A stretch of DNA of 64,000 bases from DATLGB01 sp038232275. GTDB taxonomy: Bacteria > Actinomycetota > Thermoleophilia > Solirubrobacterales > Solirubrobacteraceae. Location of the stretch: positions 20,201 through 84,200 of the forward strand of contig JBBSIC010000007.1 of NCBI GenBank assembly GCA_038232275.1, written 5' to 3'. The stretch's first letter is position 1. Each line of letters opens with the position of its first letter. A program made the translations under genes and the position numbers. The notes below the pieces were generated by a model. That model had not been told where the DNA came from. It did not search any database and worked only from the letters and a program-made list of their open reading frames with translations. Shown here in pieces: positions 33,069-41,030 of this stretch.

Positions 33069-34478
33069 ATGAGCACACCTCGAGCCATCCACCTGGCGGC
33101 CCTCGCCGCCGCCGCCTGCACGCTGGGCGCCGCCAGCGCCGACGCCGCCAGCCGCTTCACGGTCCGTGGCGCGGGCTTCGGCCACGGGGTGGGCATGAGC
33201 CAGTACGGCGCCTACGGCTACGCCCTGCACGGCTGGAGCTACGACAAGATCCTCGCCCACTACTACACGGGCACCGCGCTCGGACAGGCGGGCTCGAAGA
33301 CCGTCCGCGTGCTTCTGAAAGGCTCGGTCTCGCGCGCGACCGTCTCGAACGCCGCCTCGGTCAACAGCCGCCGGCTCAAGCCGTCCTCCACGTACTACGT
33401 GCGACACGGCTCACGGTCGGGGGCGGTCGCGCTCGTGTCGCGCAGCGGCCACCGCCTGAAGCAGACCACGGGCGTGCTCAAGGTCCGCGGATCCGGCGGC
33501 CGGATCGCCCTCGGCGGCGCCGGCGCCTACCGCGGCAGCCTGGAGTTCCGCGCCTCGGGCACGCTCGGGGTGCAGGGCGTCAACGCCCTCGGCATGGAGA
33601 GCTACGTGCGCGGGGTCGTCTCGCGCGAGTCGCCCGCGAGCTGGCCGGCCGCCGCGCTCCAGGCGCAGGCCGTCGCCGCGCGCACCTACGCCCTCACGAC
33701 CTCCAAGGGCGGCGGCGGCTTCGACCAGTACGCCGACACGCGCTCGCAGGTCTACGGCGGCCTCGCGGCCGAGTCGGCGGCGACCGACGCCGCGACGAAG
33801 GCCACCAAGGGCCAGGTCGTCACCTACGCCGGGGAGCCGGTCGTCACCTACTTCTTCTCCACCTCGGGCGGCCAGACCGAGGACGTGGAGAACACGTCGC
33901 TCGGCAACGAGCCGCTGCCGTGGCTGAAGTCCGTCGACGACCCCTACGACAACGCCTCGCCCAAGCACCGCTGGGGTCCCTACAAGTGGACGCTCTCGGC
34001 GACCGACCACAAGCTCGGCTCGCTCGTCAAGGGCTCCTTCAAGGGCATCGACGTGATCGAGCGCGGGTCGTCGCCGCGGATCGTCGCCGCGGACATCGTC
34101 GGCTCCCGCGGCCGCACCCGGGTCAGCGGGGCGACCATCCGCGCCCGCCTGGGCCTGTTCGACTCGTGGGCCTACTTCACGTCGATCAAGACCGGCGTCG
34201 CTCCCAAGGCCGAGCCCGACGCCGCGCCGCCCGCCAGCGGCGGCGCGATGCCCGAGGCGCGCCTGGCCGCCAACGCGAAGCACCGCCTCACGGGCGAGGT
34301 GTTCCCCGCCGTCAAGAACTCCGACATCTTCGTCGACCGCCGCGAGGCCGGCGAATGGGTCGAGGTCGGCACGGCCGCGACCGACCGGCGGGGCCGCTAC
34401 GCCTTCCTCGCCGACCGCCCGGGCCGCTACCGCGTGCGCTTCCTCATCGACGTCGGCCCGACGGTGCGCGTGCGGTGA
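33069..34478 (+). CDS. SpoIID/LytB domain protein
   Basis: 469 residues, exported (signal peptide IHLAALAAAACTLGAASADAA). Domain marks: FGHGVGMSQYGAYGYALHGW, MESYVRGVVSRESPASWP with the conserved Glu, QAQAVAARTYAL and STSGGQTEDVENT. The family cuts or stimulates cutting of peptidoglycan glycan strands; outside spore formers it is LytB-like. After residue about 400 comes a linker and a small beta-sandwich (HRLTGEVFPAVKNSDIFVDRR), perhaps wall binding. Divergent from the TPP enzyme gene. Confidence 0.9.
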   Translation: MSTPRAIHLAALAAAACTLGAASADAASRFTVRGAGFGHGVGMSQYGAYGYALHGWSYDKILAHYYTGTALGQAGSKTVRVLLKGSVSRATVSNAASVNSRRLKPSSTYYVRHGSRSGAVALVSRSGHRLKQTTGVLKVRGSGGRIALGGAGAYRGSLEFRASGTLGVQGVNALGMESYVRGVVSRESPASWPAAALQAQAVAARTYALTTSKGGGGFDQYADTRSQVYGGLAAESAATDAATKATKGQVVTYAGEPVVTYFFSTSGGQTEDVENTSLGNEPLPWLKSVDDPYDNASPKHRWGPYKWTLSATDHKLGSLVKGSFKGIDVIERGSSPRIVAADIVGSRGRTRVSGATIRARLGLFDSWAYFTSIKTGVAPKAEPDAAPPASGGAMPEARLAANAKHRLTGEVFPAVKNSDIFVDRREAGEWVEVGTAATDRRGRYAFLADRPGRYRVRFLIDVGPTVRVR

Positions 34479-34505
34479 CAAGTCTGCGCCAAGACTGCGG
34501 CGTTG

Positions 34506-34567
34506 AGGGGACCGACCCCTGGTGGGCCTTCAAATGTGCCTGGTGGACACATTTGAACACCCACCAG
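34506..34567. repeat. Nested palindromes (REP-like element)
   Basis: AGGGG-ACCGA-CCCCT (34506-34520) is followed by a long imperfect inverted repeat: arm 34519-34538 (CTGGTGGGCCTTCAAATGTG) and arm 34548-34567, matching in 18 of 20 positions around the nine-base centre CCTGGTGGA. CTGGTGG occurs three times counting the reverse copy. It fills the 145-base convergent gap between SpoIID and MaoC genes. It could be a bidirectional terminator or a REP/RAYT-type element; no transposase is nearby. Confidence 0.65.
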
Positions 34568-34623
34568 GACCAGCTCACCACCCACCACGCGCGCACCCGC
34601 TCCCAGCTCACGCGCATCGTCGC

Positions 34624-35085
34624 TCAGGCATAGAAGCGCATCAGCGTCTCCGCCACGCAGACGGGCTTGTCGGCGCCCTCGCGCTCGTAGGTCATCTCGG
34701 CCGTGACCTGGACCCCGCCGGCGATCTCGGCGATCTCGGAGATCCTGGCCTGCGCGCGGACCCTGGAGCCCACGGGCAGCGGCGCCGGGAAGCGGACCTT
34801 GCCGAGGCCGTAGTTGAGGACGTAGTCGAAGCCGTCGAACCTGACGATCTCGTCCATCAGCGCCGGGGAGAGGGAGAGCGTGTAGTAGCCGTGGGCGATC
34901 GTGCCGCCGAACGGCGTGTCCCTGGCCCGCTCGGGGTCGACGTGGATCCACTGGTGGTCGCCCGTCGCATCGGCGAACGCGTCGACCGTCTCCTGGGTAA
35001 CGTCGTGCCAGTCGCTGGCGCCGAGCTCCTCCCCCTCGGCGGACTTGAGCTCGCCGATGCCGTTGATCTCTCGCATGCCCGACAT
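34624..35085 (-). CDS. MaoC family dehydratase
   Basis: 153 residues with a hot-dog fold. Signature DATGDHQWIHVDPERARDTPFGGTIAHGYYTLSL contains the hydratase catalytic Asp and His (about residues 41 and 46) and the G-x-IAHG segment. It probably hydrates a (2E)-enoyl-CoA, as in (R)-specific enoyl-CoA hydratases. Starts at ATG 35085 or, three codons later, at ATG 35076, which gives the more usual N-terminus. Divergent from the exonuclease gene with a 10-base gap. Confidence 0.92.
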   Translation of the reverse strand: MSGMREINGIGELKSAEGEELGASDWHDVTQETVDAFADATGDHQWIHVDPERARDTPFGGTIAHGYYTLSLSPALMDEIVRFDGFDYVLNYGLGKVRFPAPLPVGSRVRAQARISEIAEIAGGVQVTAEMTYEREGADKPVCVAETLMRFYA

Positions 35086-35095
35086 ACTGGCGCCT

Positions 35096-35968
35096 GTGGA
35101 CGCTCCGCTGCTGCTCGCCGACGCCCCCGGGCTGCTCTACCGCGCCTTCTTCGGGATCCCCGACACGATCACCGGCGCAGACGGCCGCCCGGTCAACGCC
35201 CTGCTGGGCTCGGTCAACACCGTGCTGTGGTGCGTGGAGCGCCACAAGCCCCGCGCCGTGGTCTGCTGCTTCGGACAGGAGTCCGCGACCTACCGCACCG
35301 ACGCCTTCCCGCCCTACCACGCCGCGCGGCCGGTGATGCCCGACGACCTGGCGCACCAGTGGTCGCTCGCCCCGCGGCTCTACGAGGCGCTCGGCTGGAC
35401 GGTGCTGGACTCCCGCGAGCTGGAGGCGGATGACATCCTCGGCACGTTGGCGCTCGTGGAGGAGCGGGCCGGGGGCGAGACCCTGATCCTCACCGGCGAC
35501 CGCGACATGTTCCAGTGCGCGACGGAGCGGGTCCACGTGCTGATGACGCAGCGGGGCCGCGAGGGGCCCGAGGAGCTGGGCCCGCAGGAGGTCAGGGACC
35601 GCTACGGCATCGAGCCCGCCCTGGTCCCCGACTTCATCGCCCTGCGCGGCGATCCGTCGGACGGCATCCCCGGCGCCAAGGGCATCGGGGAGAAGACCGC
35701 CGCCGACCTGCTGCGCCGGCACGGGAGCCTCGAGGCGGCGCTCGACGGCGCGGTGCGCGAACGGCCCTCCGTACGCCGGTCGCTGATCGAGCAGGCCGCC
35801 CAGCTGCGGATGTTCAAGGATCTGGCGACGCTACGGAGAATCGGACTCGAGCGACCTCCGGATACCCCCACGGACGGGCAAGGCGGCGGCGCGGCAGCCG
35901 AGGCGCTGGGCATGAGCCGGCTCGCGGAGCGCCTGCGAGCCGCTACCTTTCCGGAGCCTGGGGGTTGA
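35096..35968 (+). CDS. 5'-3' exonuclease (PolA N-terminal domain-like)
   Basis: 290 residues, equal to the flap nuclease domain of DNA polymerase I alone. It shows LLLADAPGLLYRAFFGIP, FGQESATYRTDAFPPYHAARP, ELEADDILGTLA and TGDRDMFQCAT with the metal-binding acidic residues, and the helix-3-turn-helix DNA-binding loop DPSDGIPGAKGIGEKTAADLLRRHG. It should trim RNA primers or flaps. GTG start preceded by a leaderless CATACT -10. Free-standing, not fused to a polymerase. Confidence 0.93.
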   Translation: MDAPLLLADAPGLLYRAFFGIPDTITGADGRPVNALLGSVNTVLWCVERHKPRAVVCCFGQESATYRTDAFPPYHAARPVMPDDLAHQWSLAPRLYEALGWTVLDSRELEADDILGTLALVEERAGGETLILTGDRDMFQCATERVHVLMTQRGREGPEELGPQEVRDRYGIEPALVPDFIALRGDPSDGIPGAKGIGEKTAADLLRRHGSLEAALDGAVRERPSVRRSLIEQAAQLRMFKDLATLRRIGLERPPDTPTDGQGGGAAAEALGMSRLAERLRAATFPEPGG

Positions 35969-36013
35969 TCGCGCCACCGCCCCCGACCCTCCCCAGCAGC
36001 AAACGAGAACCCG

Positions 36014-37879
36014 ATGTCGTTTCCCTCGCTCCGCCTGATCCTCCTCACGCTGGTCGCCGCCCTGGTGCTCGTCGCCCCTGCCGAGACGCAGACGGCCGGG
36101 GCCCCGATCAGCCCGCCTGAGGCGGTCGCCCTCAGCACGGGCTGGCAGCTGAAGTTCGATCCGGCGAACGCGGGGATCAAAGACAACTGGAAGTCGGGCA
36201 ACTTCAACGAGGCCTGGCAGGACGTCACGGTCCCGCACGTCTTCAACCCCAGGCCGGTCGACAGCGAGTTCCTGGGCACCGTCGGCTGGTACCGGATGCA
36301 CCTGCAGACGCCGCCGACGCCGGCCGGCTTCTCCTGGGCGCTGAACTTCGAGGGCGCTCGGCGCTCGGCGACGGTCTGGCTCAACGGCCGCCGGATCGGC
36401 AGCAACGCGAACCCCTACGAGCCGTTCACCCTGCGCGCCGGGGGCATGAGGCCGCCCGGCCAGGTCAACGACCTCGTGGTGCGCGTGTCCAACAAGCGCT
36501 CCGCGGCGCTGCGCGAGGGCTGGTGGAACTGGGGCGGCCTGACCCGCCCGGTCGAGCTCGAGCCCGTCGGCCAGGTCAACTGGGACGACCTCGGGGTGCT
36601 CTCCGACGTCCGGTGCGACAAGGCGAACCGGAACTGCCGGGCGATCGCGCGCACTGACGGCGTGCTGTCCAACCACACCAACCAGACCGTCTCGCCGACC
36701 CTCGCGGTGACGCTGACCTCGCCGACCGGCGTCGTGTCGACCAGGTCGGTCACCGTGAAGGACCTCAAGCCCTTCCAGCGCCGCCGCGTCGGCTTCCCGA
36801 TCGACATCAAGGGCACGCCGTCCCTGTGGTCGCCGGTGCATCCCGACCTCTACCAGTCCTCGGTCAAGGTCACGCTCGGCGACCAGGTCACGCAGATCGA
36901 CCAGCGCCACGTGGGCCTGCGCTTCATCCGGGTGGTCAACGGCCAGCTCTACCTCAACGGCCACAAGCTGCAGCTGCGCGGCGCCTCCATCCAGGAGGAT
37001 CTGCCGGGCCGCGGCCCCGCCCTGCGCGATCAGGACATCGAGACGATCGTCAACGACCTCAAGCGCCTCGGCGCCAACGTCACGCGTGCCCAGTACCCCC
37101 TCAACGAGCGCCTGCTGGACCGCCTCGACGAGGAGGGCATCCTCGTCTGGAGCCAGTCGCCGGTCTACCACGACGATGTCGCGCTGCGGACCAGGGCGGG
37201 CCGTCAGGCGGCCATCGAGAAGGTCCGCAAGACCGTGCTCTACGCGCGCAACCACCCCTCGGTGATGACGCACTCGGTCGCCAACGAGCTCTCGCCCTAC
37301 GCCGACTCGATGCCGGGCACGCGGCGCTTCTTGCAGCGCGCCGCCCGCACCGCGCGCGATCTCGACGACACGGTGCCCGCCGCGCTGGACCTGCTCTCCT
37401 ACCCCAACATCCCGCGCCAGCGCTCCTACGCGGGCTTCGGGCTGCTCGGCATCAACTCCTACTACGGCTGGTATCACGGCAAGCAGGGCGCCCAGTCGAC
37501 GGCCAGGTTCTCCTCGCTGGCCCCGTTCCTGCGCAGCATGCGCCGCCTGTATCCGCGCCAGGCGCAGATCATCACCGAGTTCGGCGCCGAGTCGACCTTC
37601 AGGGGCCCGGCCCGCGAGAAGGAGACCTACGCGTTTCAGTCGCACTACGTCGACGAGACGCTGAAGGTCGCCGACGAGATGCCGTGGCTGGCCGGCGCCA
37701 TCTACTGGACCGCGCGCGAGTTCTACGTCAAGCCCGACTGGGACGGCGGCGCCCGCCGCAGGGGAATCAAGCGCGACGCCCTGCACAACAAGGGCCTGAT
37801 CCGCTACGACGGTACCCCGAAGCCGGCCTTCTATCAGGCCCGGCGCCTGTTCGCCCGCACCCCCGTCTACGCGCCGTAG
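36014..37879 (+). CDS. Glycoside hydrolase family 2 protein, secreted
   Basis: 621 residues with a signal peptide (LILLTLVAALVLVAPAE). Order: sugar-binding jelly roll (VPHVFNPR, GTVGWYRMH, ATVWLNGRRIGSN), an immunoglobulin-like domain (about 195-305), and the TIM barrel starting LYLNGHKLQLRGASIQEDL. The acid/base is Glu in HSVANELSPYA and the nucleophile Glu in IITEFGAES. Closest in outline to beta-glucuronidases and beta-galactosidases; substrate unknown. It stops one base before the convergent ychF stop. Confidence 0.9.
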   Translation: MSFPSLRLILLTLVAALVLVAPAETQTAGAPISPPEAVALSTGWQLKFDPANAGIKDNWKSGNFNEAWQDVTVPHVFNPRPVDSEFLGTVGWYRMHLQTPPTPAGFSWALNFEGARRSATVWLNGRRIGSNANPYEPFTLRAGGMRPPGQVNDLVVRVSNKRSAALREGWWNWGGLTRPVELEPVGQVNWDDLGVLSDVRCDKANRNCRAIARTDGVLSNHTNQTVSPTLAVTLTSPTGVVSTRSVTVKDLKPFQRRRVGFPIDIKGTPSLWSPVHPDLYQSSVKVTLGDQVTQIDQRHVGLRFIRVVNGQLYLNGHKLQLRGASIQEDLPGRGPALRDQDIETIVNDLKRLGANVTRAQYPLNERLLDRLDEEGILVWSQSPVYHDDVALRTRAGRQAAIEKVRKTVLYARNHPSVMTHSVANELSPYADSMPGTRRFLQRAARTARDLDDTVPAALDLLSYPNIPRQRSYAGFGLLGINSYYGWYHGKQGAQSTARFSSLAPFLRSMRRLYPRQAQIITEFGAESTFRGPAREKETYAFQSHYVDETLKVADEMPWLAGAIYWTAREFYVKPDWDGGARRRGIKRDALHNKGLIRYDGTPKPAFYQARRLFARTPVYAP

Positions 37880-38959
37880 TCAGGGCGTGAACTTGACGGT
37901 GACGACGTCGCCGTCGGTGATCGCGTAGTCGCGGCCCTCGAGGCGTAGCGTGCCGCGGTCGCGCGCCGGGGCGTAGCCGCCGGCGTCGACGAGCCTGTCC
38001 CAGCCGATGATCTCGGCGCGGACGAAGCCCTTCTGGATGTCCGAGTGGATCTGGCCCGCGGCGTGCCAGGCGGTGAGCCCGCGGCGCAGGTGCCACGACT
38101 GGGCCGGCTTGTCCTCGCCGGCGGTGAAGAACGCGATCAGCTCGAGCAGGCCGAAGGCGCCGCGGACGATGCGCTGCAGGCCCGACTCGCCGACACCCAT
38201 CTCCGCGCGCATCAGCGCGGCCTCGTCGTCGTCGAGCTCGGAGAGCTCGGCCTCGATGCGGCTGGAGACGGCGACGGCCGCCGCGCCGTGGGCGGCGGCG
38301 TGCTCCGCGACCGCGGCCGGCACCTCGTCAGATCCTTCATCCACGTTGGCGACGAAGAGCACGGGCTTGCCCGTGAGCGGCGAGAGATCTCGCATGGCGT
38401 GCGGCGCGTCGATCGGCACCGGGACGGTGCGCGCGGGCTTGCCGGCTTGCAGCGCCCCGACGACGGCCGCCAGCCAGCCCTCCTCGGCCTTGAGGGAGCG
38501 GTCGCCGCCGCGCGCCTCCCGCACCACGCGGGCGTGGCGGCGCTCGGCCTGCTCGAGGTCGGCGTAGATGAGCTCGGTCTCGATCGTCTCGATGTCGCGC
38601 GCCGGGTCGACGCCGCCGTCCGGGTGGATGACGTTGTCGTCGTGGTGGGCGCGGACGACGTGCAGGATCGCGTCGGTCTCGCGGATGTTGGCAAGAAACC
38701 GGTTGCCCAGTCCCTCGCCCTCGTGGGCGCCGCGGACGAGGCCCGCGATGTCGTGGACCTGCAGCGTGTCCCAGACGATGTTCGACGCGCCGACCGTCTC
38801 CGCGACCCGCACGAGGCGCTCGTCGGTCACCGGCAGGACGGCGACGTTGGGCTCGATCGTCGTGAAGGGGTAGTTGGCCGCCTCGGCGCCCGCCTTCGAG
38901 AGGGCGTTGAACAGCGAGGACTTGCCCGCGTTGGGCATCCCGACGATCCCGACCTTCAT
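37880..38959 (-). CDS. ychF: Redox-regulated ATPase YchF
   Basis: 359 residues. P-loop MPNAGKSSLFNAL, PFTTIEPN switch I, DIAGLVRGAHEGEGLGN Walker B/switch II, and VANVDEGSDE in place of the usual NKxD, the variant that makes YchF bind ATP. The C-terminal TGS domain is clear (FFTAGEDKPAQSWHLRRG, HSDIQKGFVRAEI, DGDVVTVKF). It associates with ribosomes and helps stress responses. ATG overlaps the PAP2 stop by four bases. Confidence 0.97.
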   Translation of the reverse strand: MKVGIVGMPNAGKSSLFNALSKAGAEAANYPFTTIEPNVAVLPVTDERLVRVAETVGASNIVWDTLQVHDIAGLVRGAHEGEGLGNRFLANIRETDAILHVVRAHHDDNVIHPDGGVDPARDIETIETELIYADLEQAERRHARVVREARGGDRSLKAEEGWLAAVVGALQAGKPARTVPVPIDAPHAMRDLSPLTGKPVLFVANVDEGSDEVPAAVAEHAAAHGAAAVAVSSRIEAELSELDDDEAALMRAEMGVGESGLQRIVRGAFGLLELIAFFTAGEDKPAQSWHLRRGLTAWHAAGQIHSDIQKGFVRAEIIGWDRLVDAGGYAPARDRGTLRLEGRDYAITDGDVVTVKFTP

Positions 38960-39513
38960 GCCCGCGCCAGCCTTCCCAGCGCGGTGCCGAGCGCGGCGCC
39001 CGCCAGGACGTCGCTCGGGTAGTGGACGCCGAGGAACAGCCGGCTGAGCGCCATCGGCACGGCCACGGCATACAGCGCGGCGGGCGGCACCAGCCCGCCG
39101 AAGGCCTGCGCGGCCGCGAACGACGACGTGGAGTGCGACGACGGAAACGACAGGCCGGTCGGGGTCGCCATCAGCGCGGGCAGGTTCTCGACCGCGGGAC
39201 GCCGGCGCCCGATCGCGAGCTTGACGCTGGTGGAGATCAGGTAGGCCGCGCCGACGGCGACCGTGGCGCGCGTCCAGCGCGGGCGCCGGCGCGCGTCGAG
39301 CAGCCCGCCGGCCGCGCCCAGCCCGAGCCACAGGCCGCCGTGCTCGCCGAGGATCGAGAACCGGCGCACGGCCGCGACGCGGCGCTCCTCGCGGGCCAGC
39401 GACCGGATCGCCCGGTAGGTGGAGAGGTCGAGCGCGTTCAGCCAGGCGCGAGCCCCACCCCGGCGCTCCGCCTCTTCGAGCGGCGCGACCGGGTCGAGCG
39501 GCTCAGAAGCCAA
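38956..39513 (-). CDS. PAP2 superfamily phosphatase
   Basis: 185 residues with about five membrane helices. The three phosphatase motifs are KLAIGRRRPA, FPSSHSTSSFA and SRLFLGVHYPSDVLAG (His nucleophile). It would remove phosphate from a lipid such as phosphatidic acid or undecaprenyl pyrophosphate. The TTG start overlaps the upstream small gene by 11 bases and the stop overlaps ychF, so it sits in the middle of a four-gene operon. Confidence 0.9.
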   Translation of the reverse strand: MASEPLDPVAPLEEAERRGGARAWLNALDLSTYRAIRSLAREERRVAAVRRFSILGEHGGLWLGLGAAGGLLDARRRPRWTRATVAVGAAYLISTSVKLAIGRRRPAVENLPALMATPTGLSFPSSHSTSSFAAAQAFGGLVPPAALYAVAVPMALSRLFLGVHYPSDVLAGAALGTALGRLARA

Positions 39514-39721
39514 CGCGCTGGTCGTCGGACTCCACGCGCAGGTAGATGACCTGGGCGAGGTTCACGAGGACGCTGCCGTCCTCGGACTCGATGTCGCGGA
39601 AGCCGGACTCCCCTGAGGTGAGCAGGCCGCGCAGCTCGGTGATCTGCTCGGCCGAGAGCCGCAGGGAGAGGGCTCCGCCGGCGTGGAAGCCGAGGGCGAC
39701 GCGCTTGGGACGATCGGGCAT
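39503..39721 (-). CDS. Small conserved-looking protein, similar in pattern to 4072-4281
   Basis: 72 residues, unknown function. Pattern: a strand (RVALGFHAGGALSLRLS), a helix (EQITELRGLL), strands (GFRDIESEDGSVLVNLAQVIYLRVE). The ends V-A-L-G-F-H-A-G-G-A and Q-V-I-Y-L echo the small protein before cydA. It lies one base after the methylmalonyl-CoA epimerase gene and overlaps the PAP2 gene. Confidence 0.7.
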   Translation of the reverse strand: MPDRPKRVALGFHAGGALSLRLSAEQITELRGLLTSGESGFRDIESEDGSVLVNLAQVIYLRVESDDQRVGF

Positions 39722-39722
39722 G

Positions 39723-40133
39723 TCAGTGAGCCTCCGCGGGCTGGACGATCTCGGTGAGCACTCCGCCGGTGCCGGCGGGGTGAAGGAAGGCGACGCGCGA
39801 CGCGCGGATGCCCGTGCGCGGGGTCTTGTCGATCAGGCGCAGGCCGGCGTCGCGCAGGCCGGCGAGCGCCCGCTCGATGTCCGTCACCTGGTAGGCGACG
39901 TGGTGCAGGCCGGAGCCCTTGGAGGCGAGAAACCGGCCCACGGGCGTGTCCTCGCCGAGCGGGCGCAGCAGCTCCACGTGGTTCTCGCCGACGTCGAGCA
40001 GGACCGCCTCGACGCCCTGCTCGATCACCGTCTCGCGGTGGGCGAGCGCCATGCCGTACGAGGACTCGTAGAGCCTGATGGCGGCGTCGAGATCGGCGAC
40101 GGCGACCCCGACGTGATCGATGCGGTCGAACAC
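39723..40133 (-). CDS. mce: Methylmalonyl-CoA epimerase
   Basis: 136 residues, the usual length. Two VOC (glyoxalase-like) repeats: DRIDHVGVAVADLDAAIRLYE with a metal-ligand His, VELLRPLGEDTPVGRFL, and GSGLHHVAYQVTDIE with the second His pair, ending VLTEIVQPAEAH with the metal-ligand Glu. It interconverts (S)- and (R)-methylmalonyl-CoA in propionyl-CoA use. No mutase gene is nearby. GTG start with a leaderless -10; first gene of the mce-small protein-PAP2-ychF operon. Confidence 0.92.
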   Translation of the reverse strand: MFDRIDHVGVAVADLDAAIRLYESSYGMALAHRETVIEQGVEAVLLDVGENHVELLRPLGEDTPVGRFLASKGSGLHHVAYQVTDIERALAGLRDAGLRLIDKTPRTGIRASRVAFLHPAGTGGVLTEIVQPAEAH

Positions 40134-40141
40134 GGTGCGGC

Positions 40142-40147
40142 AGTGTA
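40142..40147 (-). promoter_or_regulatory. Putative -10 (TACACT) for mce
   Basis: Minus-strand TACACT ends eight bases before the mce GTG, in the 21-base gap between mce and the divergent lipid kinase gene. Confidence 0.45.
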
Positions 40148-40154
40148 TGGCGCC

Positions 40155-40973
40155 GTGCGCATCCTGCTGATCTCCAATCCCGCCTCCGGCGGAGCCACCG
40201 ACGACGAGTGGCTCGAGGCCGAGCTGCGCCGCCACGGGGCGACCCCGGTCGCCGACGAGGCCCGGGCCGAGCGGGTGGTCGTGTGCGGCGGGGACGGAAC
40301 CGTCGGGCCGGGCGCGGACGCGGCGTCCAGGCTCGGGGTCCCGCTCGCCGTGATCGCGACCGGCACCGCCAACGACTTCGCGCGGGCGGTTGGCCTGCCG
40401 CGCGACCTCGACGCCGCCGTACGGCTCGCCGCCGCGGGGAGCCGGACCCGCCGCCTGGACCTCGGCCGGCTGGACGGGCGGCCGTTCGTCAACGGCGCCG
40501 GCGTCGGCCTCGGCCCAGCGGCGGCGCGGCGCGGCGAGCCGCTCAAGCGCGTCCTCGGCCCGCTCGCCTACCCGGCCGGCGCCCTCGCGGCGGGCCTGCT
40601 CGACCGGCCCGTCGAGATCACCGCGGCGGTCGCGGGGCGCACCGTCTTCTCCGGCGAGGCCTGGCAGGTCATCGCCGCGGTGACGGGCGCCTTCGGAGGC
40701 GGGTCGGAGATCGGCGCGGCCGACCCGCGTGACGGCGCGCTCGACCTCGTCGTGCTGCCGGCCGGCCGGCGCGTGGGCCTCGCCCGCCACGCTCTCGCGA
40801 TGCGCCGCGGGACGTTTGCGAGCGAGCGCGGGGTCGTGCACGCCCGCGGCGAGCAGGTCACCCTGCACCTGTCGCCCGGCACCGCCGTCGACGTCGACGG
40901 GGAGCACGTGCAGGCGGGCGGCGCGGTGGCGATCCGCAGCGACCGCGGCGCCTTCGCCCTCGTGATTGGCTGA
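40155..40973 (+). CDS. Diacylglycerol kinase family lipid kinase (YegS-like)
   Basis: 272 residues. ILLISNPASGG at the N-terminus, the nucleotide loop VVVCGGDGTVGPGADAA, and PLAVIATGTANDFARAVGLP are typical of the DAGK catalytic domain; the C-terminal half is beta-rich (GDGALDLVVLP-like segment, TLHLSPGTAVDVDGEHV). It phosphorylates a membrane lipid. GTG 40155 fits the family start; GTG 40143 would add four residues. Divergent from mce. Confidence 0.9.
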   Translation: MRILLISNPASGGATDDEWLEAELRRHGATPVADEARAERVVVCGGDGTVGPGADAASRLGVPLAVIATGTANDFARAVGLPRDLDAAVRLAAAGSRTRRLDLGRLDGRPFVNGAGVGLGPAAARRGEPLKRVLGPLAYPAGALAAGLLDRPVEITAAVAGRTVFSGEAWQVIAAVTGAFGGGSEIGAADPRDGALDLVVLPAGRRVGLARHALAMRRGTFASERGVVHARGEQVTLHLSPGTAVDVDGEHVQAGGAVAIRSDRGAFALVIG

Positions 40974-41030
40974 TGCGCCCATACAACAGCCGTCCAGGCG
41001 AGGGTTCACGCTTCCCCCGGTGCGGGGATC

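Noticed and set aside
34506..34567. Riboswitch or small RNA
   Set aside because: The gap is convergent, so neither flanking gene would have it in a 5' leader; simple symmetrical arms fit a terminator or REP better.
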